From Pratylenchus scribneri (lineage: Eukaryota > Nematoda > Chromadorea > Rhabditida > Pratylenchidae): a stretch of 64,000 bases of DNA. A model generated the notes under the pieces. That model ran no database searches, was not told where the DNA came from, and saw only the letters and a program-made list of their open reading frames with translations. The stretch spans positions 434,001 through 498,000 of the forward strand of contig JAQSEB010000127.1 of the NCBI GenBank assembly GCA_030063045.1. The letters run 5' to 3'. Made by a program: the position numbers and the translations under genes. Shown in pieces: positions 35,750 through 49,033 of this stretch. Each line of letters begins with the position of its first letter. Positions within the stretch are counted from its first letter, which is position 1.

Positions 35750-38700
35750 TTATGTTTTATTATCCTTTTGACTTGCCTCATCAGCGATGAACGCATTTTG
35801 ATTGCCGGTGGTGCCCTTTCGCAACCATTTCAAATTCCCCTGCTCATCTTTGACGCCTAAATTTTTAATAAAAATTTTGAAAAATTTATTCAAAATTTTA
35901 CTCACAGAATAGTTGGGCACGAACTTTGACAAATGGCGAGTCCTTGGAGCGCACAGAGCCATGCGTGCCGAACTTAATAAAAAAGGGGGAAATTTAGGGA
36001 GTATTAAAAAATAAATATTTATTTCAAATTAAAATTTTAGAATTTGGAAAAATTTGAATAAAAAAATGTTTAATTTTGGGCTAAATATCTAACTACCAAC
36101 AAATTAAATTGATAAAAAAATACTATAAATTTAAAAAATTTTTGGCTATTTTTATTTATTTGGATTTTAAAAATTTTATGACAAAGTTTTTTCTAATAAA
36201 GATTAAACTCTATGTATAAAAATTACTTATAAAAATTTTAATTTTTTCATTTTTAGAATAATTTCCTTGCCACCATATTTCTCCCTCCAACTAATTATTA
36301 TTGTGTGAAAAGAAAATGCCAACCGTGATTTCCGCCGTCGCCTCTTGCATATTGCAGTCGAGCACCATTTTTTGGCATCCTTTCGGCGATTCCGTGATTC
36401 CCTCACTTGTTGGTGCCGTTTGTTGATTTCCGCCCAATTTGATCAATGATTCCGTACATCCAGTGGCACATTGGAATGGTGGAGGGGGCAGTGAAGGGTC
36501 TGAGTGAAGGGAGGTGTTATTTTTTTAAAATTTTAAAAATTATTTAGTACTATTATTGCCGGATGGAAAAGAAAAAGGATGAGGATGATGAAGAAGAGTT
36601 GAAGCTGAGGATGGTCTTCTTCATCATCCTCATCATTACCTTCTTCTTTATCATCCTTTTCCCTTCCATCCGGTAAACTGCAATAGTACCAATTCGTCTC
36701 TCTCTTTCATACCTCCTTGTCCTTGTTGACTGCCTTGACCACCTTGACCTTGTTGGGCTTGGCCTTGTTGAGTTTGTCCAGCTAAAATTTGCTTTTTTAC
36801 AACAATTTTTATATTAATTGATTTTGAGAGAAAATTTTTAATATCAATTGAAATTTGTACAAAAGTTTCATATACCTCCTTGTCCTGCTTGTCCACCGCC
36901 CTGTTGTCCTTGACCACTGCCTCCGGCTGGCACTGCACCGCCTCCAGCAATTTGACCTCCTTGTCCTCCGCCTGCGGGGAACATGCTTACTTGTACCTGA
37001 AAATTTGCCATAATATTTTATTATACATTTTTGCTTGCCTTGATGATGTAGCCGCCAGGAAGTGTTGGATTAAATGGTCGCCATTCACCACATCCGGGGA
37101 AACCGCCATCGCTTCCAGGTTCAATGCTTGTTTGCCCTCCTTGTCCACCCGGAACACCGCTTTGTCCACCTGGGTCGCTTTGCCCTCCTTCAAAAACCAA
37201 TTGCTCATTTTGCTTTGGCAACATTGGCCATATTGTTTACCTTGTGTGCCATTTTGGCCCCCTCGACCACCAGGAACACTGCTTTGTCCACTCGGAACAC
37301 TGCTTTGCCCGCCCGCCAGATTTCCGCCTCCGAACATTCCAACGCAAACTTGGCCATCAGCAGCTCCACTTCCTGTCCCTCCTCCTTGATTGCCTGGATC
37401 CGTTGTGGTGCCATTTCCTGTGCCATTTGCACCATTGGTCATTGTTGCACCCCAGGGATAGACAGTTGGCTATAAATTAATATCATTTAAAAAATTCATT
37501 TCAATTTCTCGAATTTTTGACCTGAAATCCTTTAATGGATGGGCTGCCAAAATCGACGGAACTTCCATCCGTCCAGCTGGCATTTTGCGGTAAGCCAGTT
37601 CCATTCCCGAAGCGCATACCAATCCAGAAATGGGGTGGGCTCGGTTTGCCAGGATTTGCGCGGCGCCATCGAACCAAAATGCCTAACAAAAAAATAAGTC
37701 ATTATTAGAGTCATAAAAAAAGGTTGGATTTTTATTAGATTAAGTGCTTAAAAATGAATTATATAATTTCATATTTACTATTTTTTCTGCAAAAAAATAA
37801 TATCAATTTTATAAATTACAATAATAATTCCAATTGTAATAAAACATAATTCACCTCGAACAAATTCATTTTCCTCTCGGCTATGAATTGAGGCCAAATG
37901 GCCGCCTTGTTTCTGGCAACTCTGTTCCGCTTCCGAATGGGGCATTGGACGGTCGGGTTGCACAACTTGGTAGCAACTATTTGTGGGCTTGAAGAAGTCC
38001 CAATTTGTTGGGCATCCTCCATTGCCATTGCCGGAGACAGCCGATGTGCCATTTGATGAATTGGCTGGAAAATATTAATACAAAAATAAAATTAAAAAAT
38101 ATTTATAGAAAATTTTTTGGAAAATTTTTTATATTTTATAAATAAAAATTAAAATATTTGGTTGAAAAATTAAAAATTTAATTTATAAAAATAGGGAAAG
38201 AACCCAATTCATTATAAGAGAAAATTGATTAAAAAATAAAATTTAAGAAAAAATTTTTGATATGTTCTATTATCCTTTTTAGACCATAGGTTAATTGAAA
38301 AATATTTTTTCGGTAAATATGTAAATCAAAATATTCCACCAATTAGCAGCAAAAATAAGAAAATTTTTTCATAAATTTCTAAGTAAGTGATTTTCCCCTA
38401 TCGTACTGGGTACTCCGGTCGTCGAGCCAGTGAAATCTGATGGAGGCGATGACGTCGTTCCATTCGCTCCTTCACCTCCAACAGCAGAAGGCCCTGATGA
38501 TGGTGTTACTGTTCCTTTGCCTCCAGTTGTTGTTGTTCCAGTTGGTTGAGTCGCATTGGGATTTGCACCGCCAGGATCGGCCATGTTCGTTCTCGGAGTC
38601 GTAGAAGATGACCCAGATGAAGGTGTTTCACTTGTTGAAGTATTTCCAGAATCTTCATTGCCTCCTATAGATCAATTTGTTCTATATTCAATGTAAATAA

Positions 38701-41700
38701 AGGGAATTTACTTTGGGCACGAGCTGGCACTGCAGCAGGATTGATGCGAGCCGCAGCGGCTGCTGGAGTTGTTGATGAGCCGGCATCGGTGCTACTGGCC
38801 CCAGCCACTTGAGTGATTCCAAGGCCGCCAGTCACGGCCGTGGGCGAACTGACCGCCGTTGTGCCACCGCTGAATTAAAATTAGAGTTGCACCCCCGGGG
38901 ACGGGGATCCCCGAAACCCCGGGGATCCCCGACGATTTTAACCCCGGGGAACCCCCGAAATGTTTCCCGAAAAATTGAACGTCCCCGGGGGAACCCCGAC
39001 TTGTTCCCTGTGAATTTTGTCCCCGACCTCGGGGAGTCCCCGTCCCCGTGGCCAACCCCGGGTTTTTTCGTCCCCGAAAATATTTTGGTAAGGAAAAAAT
39101 ATTCACTTTTTTGACCATTTTAGCATTAAATATAGATAATTTAAATGTTTTATATCGTAAATTTTTATTCCAACACAAAAAAAGAATTTAATAATAAGGA
39201 TATAATAAGACATAATATTAATATTGTGAGCAAAAATCATAAATAAACAAAAGGATATTTATTATATGAATTAGGAATTATATATATGCTTGGTAGTCTA
39301 ATTTATATATGATTTATTAAGCCATAATATATATTTAACTTTGGAATTTTATATTAAAAATCAGTGAAAATATTCAATTTATTCAAAAAATTTTCTCCGA
39401 CGGTGCCTATCGGCACCGCCGTAATAATTTTATCCTTGTATCTTATTGTTAAAAATGTACGATTTTCAGTATCAAAATTAACTAAAATTTAAAAATTTTT
39501 CTTCGGTGGTGCCTTTCGACACCACCGATTAGTAGCATTTTAAGTAGTAAAATAGGGCAGTTAAAAGTTTTCTCATTGCCATAAATGGCTGAAAAATTTC
39601 GTTGATGAAACAATATAATAATTTTTTTTCAAATTTTTCAAAAGCTTACGAACAAGCCCCACCCCCTTCTATTAAAATCCGAATTTTATTAATAAGCCAA
39701 ATCACATGAAAAAAAAAATTCCAAGTCTTAAGATCTAAAATACTCGATCAGATTTTTATGGTGCAATCTTATGCTTAAGGCAAATTTTAAAGGAATGTAT
39801 AGAAGAATGATAATAATTAAAATGAAAATTAGGTCTGGACAATAAAAAAGTGTAAATTATCACAAATTTAAAAATTTTCCACCGCAAAATTAAAAAAATT
39901 TAGGCATATTTTAGCCTTTTTAAGAAATTCCCTTAATCCCCGAATTCCCCGGGGATCCCCGCAGATTTTCTCCCCGGGGTCCCCGAATCCCCGACCCCGT
40001 GAGAGGTGCCCCCGGGGTATCCCCGAAATGTTCCCCGTGAAATCAATCCCCGAAAAATTTTCCCCGTGGCCGCCCCCGTCCCCGGGGGTGCAACTCTAAT
40101 TAAAATTGTAAAAATTTAAAATGATGTAATCCGTACGTTTCAGCAGTGGCACCAGAAGCTGTGCTCCCTGTTTGAGCCTGGCCATTGCCACCGGTCACTG
40201 CGGTTTGCGCTGTTGATTCAGTCACGGAAGTCGATGATGAAACTTTAAAATTTATTTGATCTTCGATTTAAAAATTTAAAATATTCATAAAATTATTATA
40301 TTGAAATTTTCAAAATAAATTTCTTTTTTCTATTTTAAGAATTTTAATACAAAAATAGCAAAATCTACTTTATTTTTGGATTTATTATTACTTACGATTT
40401 TGTATCATTCTTTTATGGACAAAAATTCTATAAAATTTTTAGAATATTCATGAAATTAGATAAAAATTAAAATAAATTTCATTAAATATTAAGGAAAAAA
40501 ATAAATTTTTAAAAAGATTTAAAAAAAATTCAAAAAAAAATTAAATATCAAGATCTTCTTTATTTTTTTATTCTTTTCATTTTTTTCGACAATTTTAAAA
40601 CTTTAATTCTAAAAATTTCACTCAATTTTATTCAGTGGTTTAAATAGAATTATGGAATATACTATTAAATAAAATTATTTTTAAAAATATACCTGGTGTT
40701 GTTGTTCCTTGAGTTGTTTCCGTTCCACCCGTCGATGCGCTTCCAGTTTGGCCAACACCACCGGTTGCTCCACTTTGATTGGTGGTGGATTCAACTGTGG
40801 TGGCGGCGGTGGAATTTGATGTTGTGGCCGCAGTTGCCGTAGAATTCGAAGTTGTTGTTGCCGTTGTTTGGGCAGTGTTCGGGTCACCGCCAGTCGCACT
40901 TGACACACTGCTGCCGCCGGTTGATGTTGTGAATTGGCCTGTGATGAGGTAAACATTTTAAAATTATTAAAATGCATTTTTTAAAATTGGATAAATCAAA
41001 AATCAATAGAAAATTTAATTGTAATTTTTTAAGATAATTCGATGATTTTTGGTAACAAAAATGTGATAATAAAAATTATAATTTTATGAATTCTTTACAA
41101 ATATTATTAAATTCATAACCCAAAAATTTGATAATTTCTTTTGAAAATTAATCATTTCTAAAAATGCACTTTATGATTAAAAATTAGAAAACATTTAATC
41201 GACATTTTTTAACTAAAATTTGAAGATTTTTGGTAATCAAAAAATGGGTTAATAAAAATATTTATAATTAATTCACAAATTCTTTATAAACATGTTTTAA
41301 ATTGATGATCCCATAATTTAATTGTTTTTGATATAAAAATATTATAAAATTCAAAATTTATAAATTGAAATTAGCTTTTTGCAAAATAGGGTCACAATTC
41401 ATAACACACAAAAATTTGGTAATTTTCTTTACAAAAATTATGATAAGAGATAAGGGAATGAATAAAGTAAATTTATTCTAAAATATTTTCCTTTATTCCT
41501 AACGAAAATATTTCCATTAAATTTACTGATAAATTTTAGCTTTTTAAAAATTGAATTTTAATTTAATTTAAATTTATAAAATTAATATTTAAATTTTTCC
41601 CACCTGGATCCGGTGTAGTTGTTGGTTGTTGGCCCGGAGGTTGTTGATAATATGGAGGGATCATTGGAGGCATTGGCAGTTGGGGTTGGTAAGGTGGCAT

Positions 41701-44700
41701 TGGCGCTGGAGGATATGGGAATTGGGCCGGTGGTTGATATGGTCCTCCGGGTTGTGGCATTTGGGGAGGCTGAAATTAATGTAAATTGTATATCCAATGA
41801 AATTTTATGTTGATTTTGGGCACATTCTCTTTTAGGAATTACCAATTTTTCGTAGAATTCATTCAAATTAATTTTAAAATTAATCGAACATTTAATGAAA
41901 AGGGAGGCAAATTCCCCCAATTATTCTTGTATAATAAAAAATAATTTTTGATGAAAATAAGAAAAAGTGGCCTTTTAAATCAAAAAATATTTTACAGGCA
42001 ATTAATCTAATACTTAGAAAAATTTCCCAAATTTTTAAGGCTTTAGGAATTAATTAAAAAATAAATAATAAAAAATCAAATGAATTTAATAAAATCTAAA
42101 AAATAATGACAAAGTAAATTTAGAAAAATTTTTGAAATTTTTTAATTTATTTTTTTAAAATTATTTTTCCCTCCGTATTTATATTTATATTTACCCGATA
42201 ATTGGGCGGTGCTGGCACATATCCATTTGAAGGTGGCGCCGGATGATATGGTTGATAGCTGATTTGCGGCAATTGGTGCCGAGGATATTCTGGCCCGGTG
42301 TACGGTTCTCGACCATAATCTTTAACATTGTAGCCGCCCTTTTTGTAACCACTTCCGCCTTTCCCGCCGTAATTGTATCCACCTTTTCCGCCATAGTCTT
42401 TTCCATATTCATTTTGCTTGCCATAATTGTTGTTACCATAATCTGATAAAAAAATTTATTAAAAATTGGTAAAAATATAATAAAAAAATGAAATTTACAA
42501 TTTTTTCCATTGTCATATTTGTCGCTTCCATCTCCATAGCTATGGCCATATTCTTTAGCCTTTCCGCCATAGTTTTGGCTATATTTATTCCCTTTTCTGC
42601 CATATCCATCTTCATATTTTCCACTTTCATATCCAGAGCTTTCGCCATATCCTCCTCCATATTCTTTGTCTTTTCCGCCTCCATAGCTTTGGCCATATTC
42701 TTTGTCTTTTCCACCTCCATAGTTTTGGCCATATTCTTTGTCTTTTCCACCTCCATAGTTTTGGCCATATTCTTTGTCTTTTCCACCTCCATAGTTTTGG
42801 CCATATTCTTTGTCTTTTCCACCTCCATAGTTTTGGCCATATTCTTTGTCTTTTCCACCTCCATAGTTTTGGCCATATTCTTTGTCTTTTCCACCTCCAT
42901 AGTTTTGGCCATATTCTTTGTCTTTTCCACCTCCATAGTTTTGGCCATATTCTTTGTCTTTTCCACCTCCATAGTTTTGGCCATATTCTTTGTCTTTTCC
43001 ACCTCCATAGTTTTGGCCATATTCTTTGTCTTTTCCACCTCCATAGTTTTGGCCATATTCTTTGTCTTTTCCTCCACCATAGTTTTGGCCATATTCTTTG
43101 TCTTTTCCACCTCCATAGTTTTGGCCATATTCTTTGTCTTTTCCACCTCCATAGTTTTGGCCATATTCTTTGTCTTTTCCACCTCCATAGTTTTGGCCAT
43201 ATTCTTTGTCTTTTCCGCCTCCATAGTTTTGGCCATAGTCCTTACTTTTTCCGCCATTGTTTTGGCCATATTCTTTGTCATTTCCACCATAGGTTTGGCC
43301 ACCATATCCTCCTCCATTTTTGCCATATTCATGTTCATTGCTTTCATCATAGCCTCCACCCGCTTTGACATAGGAATTATCTGGAAAATAAATAATAAGA
43401 TTAAAAATTAATTAAATAATATTAAAAAGTGGCAGCATAATCTTTGTTTAATTTTAATCATAACTTTTAATTCCATTAATTTTTTATTGAACCATGATTT
43501 TTGTATCATGTCCAATAAAATAGAAAAAAGTCCAAAATCCTGCTTTTTTAATAAAATTTGGCTTACATTTGCTCATTAATTAACAAAAAAGGTGGGGGTT
43601 TTTGCCGAATAATAAATTCTTTTTCCGATCAATTTTTTAGTGTAACTTTTAGTGCATAATCCTGGACCCAAACCTTATACTCATTTAATTTTTAAAATGT
43701 CATGGATTTTTCATAAAATTAACGGTAATAAACCTGAACCGTTTTCATTTCTTTTGGTTCAAACGAAATTATTATCAAACGATGCTTCTCGATGAGTTCT
43801 ATCAAATGGATATAAGGTTTGAAGGTCTAGGATTAAGCACTAAAAAATTATTCTTAAAAAACAGAACTTTCGACAAAAGAAACTGATCTTTCGGCAAAAA
43901 GAACTTATTCTTTCGGCAAAAAATCTTTTCTCTACAAAAAATATTATATTCACCTCCAGTCGAATAAGATGCCGCCGATTTCTGTCCACCTCCATAGCCA
44001 CCATTCCCATATGAGTCTTGGCCATAACTCTGATGATGTTCAACTGGTTGTGGCCCATATCCGTTTCCATATTTTTTGTTGTTTTGGCCATAATGTTGTT
44101 GCTGCTTTCCGCCATAATCCTGACTGTATGAATTTGCTGAAATTGGTGGAGATTATTATAAAAATATTTAATTTTTATTTTTTTATAAATTAAAATTTTT
44201 TTTAATTTTTGATTTTACCTTTTTTGCCATTTCTGCCATAATCGCCCGTTTTGGGCGGCGCATTGTAACCTTTAAATTAAAAACATTAATTAAAATTATT
44301 TTAATGAAATTTTTAATATTTTGAAATTAATTTAAATTTAATATTTAAAAAATAATTTTCCACCTTTATTTTCTCCGCCATAGCTGCTGTCTGCCTTTTG
44401 TGCATTGTAGACTATAAATAAAAATATAATAAAAATTAATTATGATAATTTAATTATAAAATTTATTTTGCAAATATTAAAAAATATTATATTAATTAAA
44501 TTAATTTTAATGATTTTTTAAAATTTTTATTTTTTATTTAAATTTAAAATCTTCCTCTACCTTTTTTGCCTCCTTCATAATTGGTCGGCTTCATGGGCAC
44601 ATTGTAGCCTGCAAAAAAATAGAAAATTTTAATTTAAATATAAAAAATATTTCAAAATTCAATAATAGTATAAATTTAAAAAAAGTGAAATTTTTTAATA

Positions 44701-45138
44701 TTAATTTTAAATTTTTTTAAATTTCAATTTTTTCTCCACCTTCTCCATAGCCGCCGCCACTTTGTTTTGGCATCGCATTGTATCCCTTTTTGTCGCCTCC
44801 TCCTTCGCCAACATATTTTTGTCCAGTGGGCTGATTGTAGTAGCCTATTAAGGGAAAAATTAGTAAATTTTAAAAATTATTTTCGACCTTGGGAATTTGA
44901 GAGTGGATAGACTGGAACTTCTGAAAATTTGATGGGAAAAATTAATGTTTTATTTTTTTTAATATTTATTTTAATACTAAATAAGTTTGAATTTAATTAT
45001 ATAAAATTGACCCTCTTCACTGCTGCTTGAGGCACCATATTTACTGCCGCCACAATGAATTTGCCCGCTCCACAAGAAAATTAGAAGGAAAATGGCTGCC
45101 AAATTTGGCCACAAATTTGTCAATGATTTTGAGCTCAT
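35750..45138 (-). CDS. secreted Gly/Tyr-repeat, mucin-like, C-type lectin and C6 protein
   Basis: About 22 minus-strand exons starting at ATG 45138. Order: signal peptide (MSSKSLTNLWPNLAAIFLLI..); short Gly/Lys/Tyr exons (45013-43953); a large repeat exon (about 43381-42500) of QNYGGGKDKEYG units; a Gly/Tyr exon (42444-42197); a Pro/Gln exon (41771-41604); Thr/Ser/Gly mucin-like exons (40941-40693, 40240-40139, 38872-38713, 38665-38390); a C-type lectin domain over 38065-37855 and 37684-37522 and on into 37471 (landmarks CPTNWDFF, SCQKQGGHLASIHS, FWIGMRF, SWTDG); Gly/Gln linkers; and a C6-type Cys domain (36500-36325, 35970-35750; FQCATGCTESL.., RAQLFCVKDE). Exon ends are approximate. Probably an extracellular matrix, mucus or surface-coat protein. 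A hAT MITE sits in one intron and a foldback relic in another. Confidence 0.7.
38882..40098. mobile_element. non-autonomous hAT element, duplication ATTAAAAT
   Basis: Terminal repeats TAGAGTTGCACCCCCGGGG and reverse complement, exact 8-bp duplication ATTAAAAT. Subterminal regions are packed with CCCCGGGGA words, a sharp contrast to the AT-rich host. Two hairpins lie inside (GGTGCC-TATC-GGCACC near 39405 and CGGTGGTG..CACCACCG near 39505). The 101- and 128-codon ORFs at the left end are GC-repeat artefacts. Located in an intron of the lectin gene. Confidence 0.92.
42655..43250 (-). repeat. 36-bp coding minisatellite, about 16 copies
   Basis: Near-identical 36-bp units encode QNYGGGKDKEYG in the gene frame on the minus strand. 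Because the period is a multiple of three and has no stop in other frames, long open frames of over 300 codons appear on both strands; these are shadows. Edge units are diverged while inner ones are almost identical, as expected from unequal exchange. Confidence 0.93.
43651..43841. repeat. small foldback relic in an intron
   Basis: AGTGCATAATCCTGGACC at the left pairs with GGTCTAGGATTAAGCACT at the right. The arms contain ACCTTATA.. and CGATGCTTCTCGATGAG, matching the core of the larger foldbacks. No duplication recognised. Confidence 0.6.
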
Positions 45139-47936
45139 TTTTGGCTTAAATTAAAGAAAAAAAAATAATTAAAAAATAATATGGATTTTTGTTGCAATAG
45201 GGACCAATCAAAAAATATTAAATTTTAATTTTATTGAATTGGAATGCAATATAAATTGAATTCCTATTTGAAAATTTCTCGAATATGGGAAATAAATTTG
45301 CTTTAAAATGGACAATTTTAAAAATTTTTTATTATTAAAATGACTTATTTTTCGGCGAATTATGGTAAAAATTTATGACAAGCAAGTTATAAAATTTTAA
45401 TAAATTGGCTTTAAATAGGTCTAAAATCAGAGATGTCATTTAACAAGATTTTTCAGGAATTTTCGAAAATTTTGATGTCCCAACCAGATTTTATCTGCCA
45501 AATTTTTCGCAATTTGCCAGTTTTTTTTGTCAGATTTTTAATTTTTTATTTAAAAATGGTCAAATTTTTATTGCATGACTATTTTTTGGCAATTTTTTTT
45601 TTCTGCGAGTAATTTTGGAGTTTATAATAATTGCTCAAACAAGCAAAATAACAAGAGAAATATAAAGTATAAAATTTTTAAAAGCATTTATTTTTATATA
45701 CATACATGTTTTTGAAAATGTAAGATTATTGCCAGAATTTTTAAAATTTTTGCCAGAATTTTTCCAATTTTTAGAACGAATACCAGAATTTTGTATTTTG
45801 GAGATGGCACCCTTTCTAGAATAATTTTAATTTAATTTAATGAATTTAGAGATAAAACTATTATAAAGAAATAAAAATATTAAAAATATGACTCAAGCCA
45901 AAAATTTTAATGAAATGTAAGCATAAAAGAGAATATGGCTATTGTTGGATTGAATTGCCAATGTGCATATTAGGAAACCTTCAAATAGACGAGATTTATT
46001 TGTTCGAAAAAATATACATTTTATGGGGAGCAATATGAAAATTTAAAATGATATTAAATTTAATTTTTAATTTTATCTGATACAGTGCGGGCAGATGATT
46101 TTTTCTTTAGGGGTCATTTTAGTAGAAAAAGGGACCATTTAAGGGGAATTTTTCACAAAATAGGGGAGTTTTTAAAATTAGTTAAAATAATTTTTGTGCC
46201 GCATGCTAAAATTTTTACAGAAAATGTTTGCCTAAGTGAAAAAAATTAGCTAAAAATTGCCAGCAGGGAAAAAATTTGGAAAAAAATGGCCTCAAAATAA
46301 GAATTTTAACCAAAAAGTCAAAAGGAAAATTTGGTGGGCATATCTTCTTGGGGCTTGGGGGACGGAAAAAGGGGCAAACTCCCAAAAAGGGGTCAAAACC
46401 TCAGTGGGGGATGTTCTGGCTTCTGGAAGCCCTGATCTGATAATAAACTTTTCCGCACTGACCAAATACTTTACATTTTACAATGGGAAATCTGACAAAT
46501 CCATTAAATTTGGAATTTGATAGAACAAAGGAAAAATTATGAACAGCCAAAAAAAGAGAATAAATTTGAGATTGACTAACGGCAAAAAGAAGCCGAAACT
46601 GATGACTGTGAGCGGCTGTGGAAATCATTTTGGAGGAAATTTCGGAGACCACCGAATTTAGTTTTGTGAATGAGCATTTTCATCCGAAAAAAGATCATTC
46701 TAGATTTTTTGTTCATGAACAAACTAATAAAAGAATGTCGAGGCCATTCATTTCAGCAGTCCCCCCAAAAAATGGTCTTTGCCATTTCCTACGCATTTCC
46801 TCCTTCATTCATTCATTCATCAGCCGAATCTTTCATCAACATTTTTGCCCTATTTTTGGCCTCATATTTTCTGTTCAATTCCTTCGTTGGTTGACCTTTT
46901 TGTGGCTACGGAGCTTTTGCGGCCAAAATTTCCTTCTTTCTCCCCTAAAGCATTTATGAGTGGATTATTTGGTTGAAATTTCCTTCTTTGAAAAATAGTC
47001 GAAAACTGAGTCAGTCAATGAACAGCAAGGACCAAATTGATTTTGGAAGAAATTGGTGATCAAAAATGATCATTTTTTGGTTTTTTTTGGAAAATATGGA
47101 AAAAATAGTTGTAATAAAATATTTTTCTGCTGCGAGGAGAAAAATGAACGCAATATGAAGGATAAAACGATAAATGGAAAATGAGAATAATTGGCTTTAT
47201 TTTGGCAAAAATTTTTTCAGGGCCTAATTTTAATGTTTTGTAATCTCTAATGATAGATACAAATAGAAATAATGTGGGTAAGAAAATTAGAGGATAAAAA
47301 CACCAAATTACATAGAAAACCGCATGTATTCCCAAAAAAGTGGAATTATTACCAATTTTCTGGAAATTGGCCGCTCATTTTATATTGCATCATATCTCTT
47401 TAATTTATTTATTCCAATAATTCTTTATGCCTAGCTTTTCAAATCTATCCATTTATATTTCGTAAATAATTCTTAATTAGTCATTTTCTTCTTATTTGAT
47501 ATGGATGTGGAATTTGGATATTCGAATTCAGATAATTGGCGAATATCCAATTTGTCTGACCACACCAAAAGGTCTATTCGATGAGATGAAAGAAGAGAGA
47601 CCTTTCTTTTCTACACATTTCCCTCGGGCATCGGGTCCCATGTCCCATTGGCAATGTCGATGCCGAGTGACCAGTGACCACTGTCCACTGAGCGCAGTGG
47701 TCATTTTTATTAGAGAGGACTCTATAAAATTGCCACTTGCTAGTGCTGAAAGGAATAGCAAGCCAAAATCCCAAAATTCCCTACTAATATTTGCTGAAAT
47801 TAATCAATATTTTATATTTGGATGGCATTTTCATCATCTCATTTTCATTTTTTCCTTCGTGAATTTGGAATTTCCTAATAAGATATTTAATAGTTTAGGC
47901 AGTATCAAAGTAACGAGCTTTAGCTCCTTTAGGCTA
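45139..47936. other. no gene seen apart from MITE remnants
   Basis: Holds a decayed GCCAGAATTTT-type element (about 45440-45830) and the MITE at 46083-46434. The ORF at 46618-46959 lacks an ATG and known motifs. 47500-47936 is probably the serpin promoter and 5' region; its open frame upstream of the ATG at 47937 does not look like protein. Confidence 0.4.
46083..46434. mobile_element. hAT-type MITE, duplication ATCTGATA
   Basis: Starts CAGTGCGGGCAG, ends ..GGAAGCCCTG, with exact ATCTGATA flanks (46075-46082 and 46435-46442). Noncoding. Confidence 0.75.
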
Positions 47937-49033
47937 ATGTCAAAATCACAACAAATGGACAATGACAACAAAAATGACAAATTATTATATGAAAAACAAG
48001 CCGATTTCGCCTTTGATTTATTGCGATTAGTTGCTAACATAACAAACAAAAATGATAAAGGGGACGAAAATGAGGATGGCATCATACTTTCCCCATTGTC
48101 CATTTCAATTGCACTGGCAATGGTTTATGTGGGGGCAGAAGGAGAAACTGCTGAGGAATTAGCCAAATTATTAACCGGTTTGTTTGTTTTTTCACATTAT
48201 TCAGGGGTATTTTAAAATTTAAAGTCAAAATTATACCAAACCTAAATAAAAAAAACACTATGAAAATATAAATGTTTATAATTTTTTGGCACTAAAAGTA
48301 TTTTTTGTGGCCATAAAAAGATCAAGTATTCTTTTACTGTACTCGCTCTAACCTAATAAAATGGCCACAAAAATAATGGCACACATTTTATTTACTGAAT
48401 ATTTACTCAATTATAGAAAATCTATAAATATAATTCTATCAAAAATGTATTCATAGATATTTTGATATGCTGACCCTCATTTTCTCTCAGATGCACCAAA
48501 TTCCGTGGAACAAAAAATGAAAGCGCAGCAATTTTTTGGTGGATTATGCCAAGAATTCCTTCATAAAAAGATGCAAGAAGAGGAAAAAGCGAGAAAGGAA
48601 GCAGAAGAAGAAGAAAAAGAAAAACATAAGAAAAAAGATGAAGAAGAAATAAAAAGGAAAGATGATGAGGAAGAACAAAATAAATATGCACCTCCACCAC
48701 CACCACCGCCGGACGAAGAAGGAAAAGAAATAAAAGAAATCATATGCGAATATGGTGATGAAAAATGCAAATGCATTGTGGCATTGGCCAACAAAATTTA
48801 CTTGGCAAAAGGATATCCAATATTGGAAAATTACAAAACGACAATTGGCCAATATTATGCTGGCCTTTTTGAACAATTGGACTTTGGAGGGGAACAATCA
48901 ATAAAGGTAAATTCAATTTTTTGTTTAATTTAATTAATTTTTATTCATAGTCGATTAATGATTTTGTGGAATCGATGACATGTAAAAAAATCAAAAATTT
49001 TTTTGATCCAGGCAGCAGTCATGATGGCACAAA
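47937..49033 (+). pseudogene. serpin, N-terminal part only, with charged and poly-Pro insertion
   Basis: Exons 47937-48177, 48491-48906 and 48951-49033 join in phase. Exon 1 has the serpin N-terminal core (DFAFDLLRLV.., IILSPLSISIALAMVYVGA, ETAEELAKLL). Exon 2 has a roughly 65-residue Glu/Lys-rich segment and seven prolines (PPPPPPP) before serpin sequence resumes (ALANKIYLAKGYPI..). Exon 3 carries INDFVESMT..KIKNFF, the helix-F region. There the family should continue with sheet A and a reactive-centre loop (about 150-200 more residues), but I find no such exons before 52.6 kb. No signal peptide, so an intracellular serpin or a remnant. Either truncated or the missing exons are too short or diverged to see. 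Confidence 0.6.

Noticed and set aside
36880..37480. Several plus-strand ORFs rich in Cys, Pro and Leu
   Set aside because: Antisense shadows of the Gly/Gln-rich lectin-gene exons.
38792..39178. Arg/Gly/Pro-rich ORFs on both strands
   Set aside because: Translations of the CCCCGGGGA subterminal repeats of the hAT element at 38882-40098.
42433..43411. Two ORFs of more than 300 codons on opposite strands
   Set aside because: Both arise from the 36-bp repeat. Only the minus-strand QNYGGGKDKEYG frame has signal peptide, splice and compositional support.
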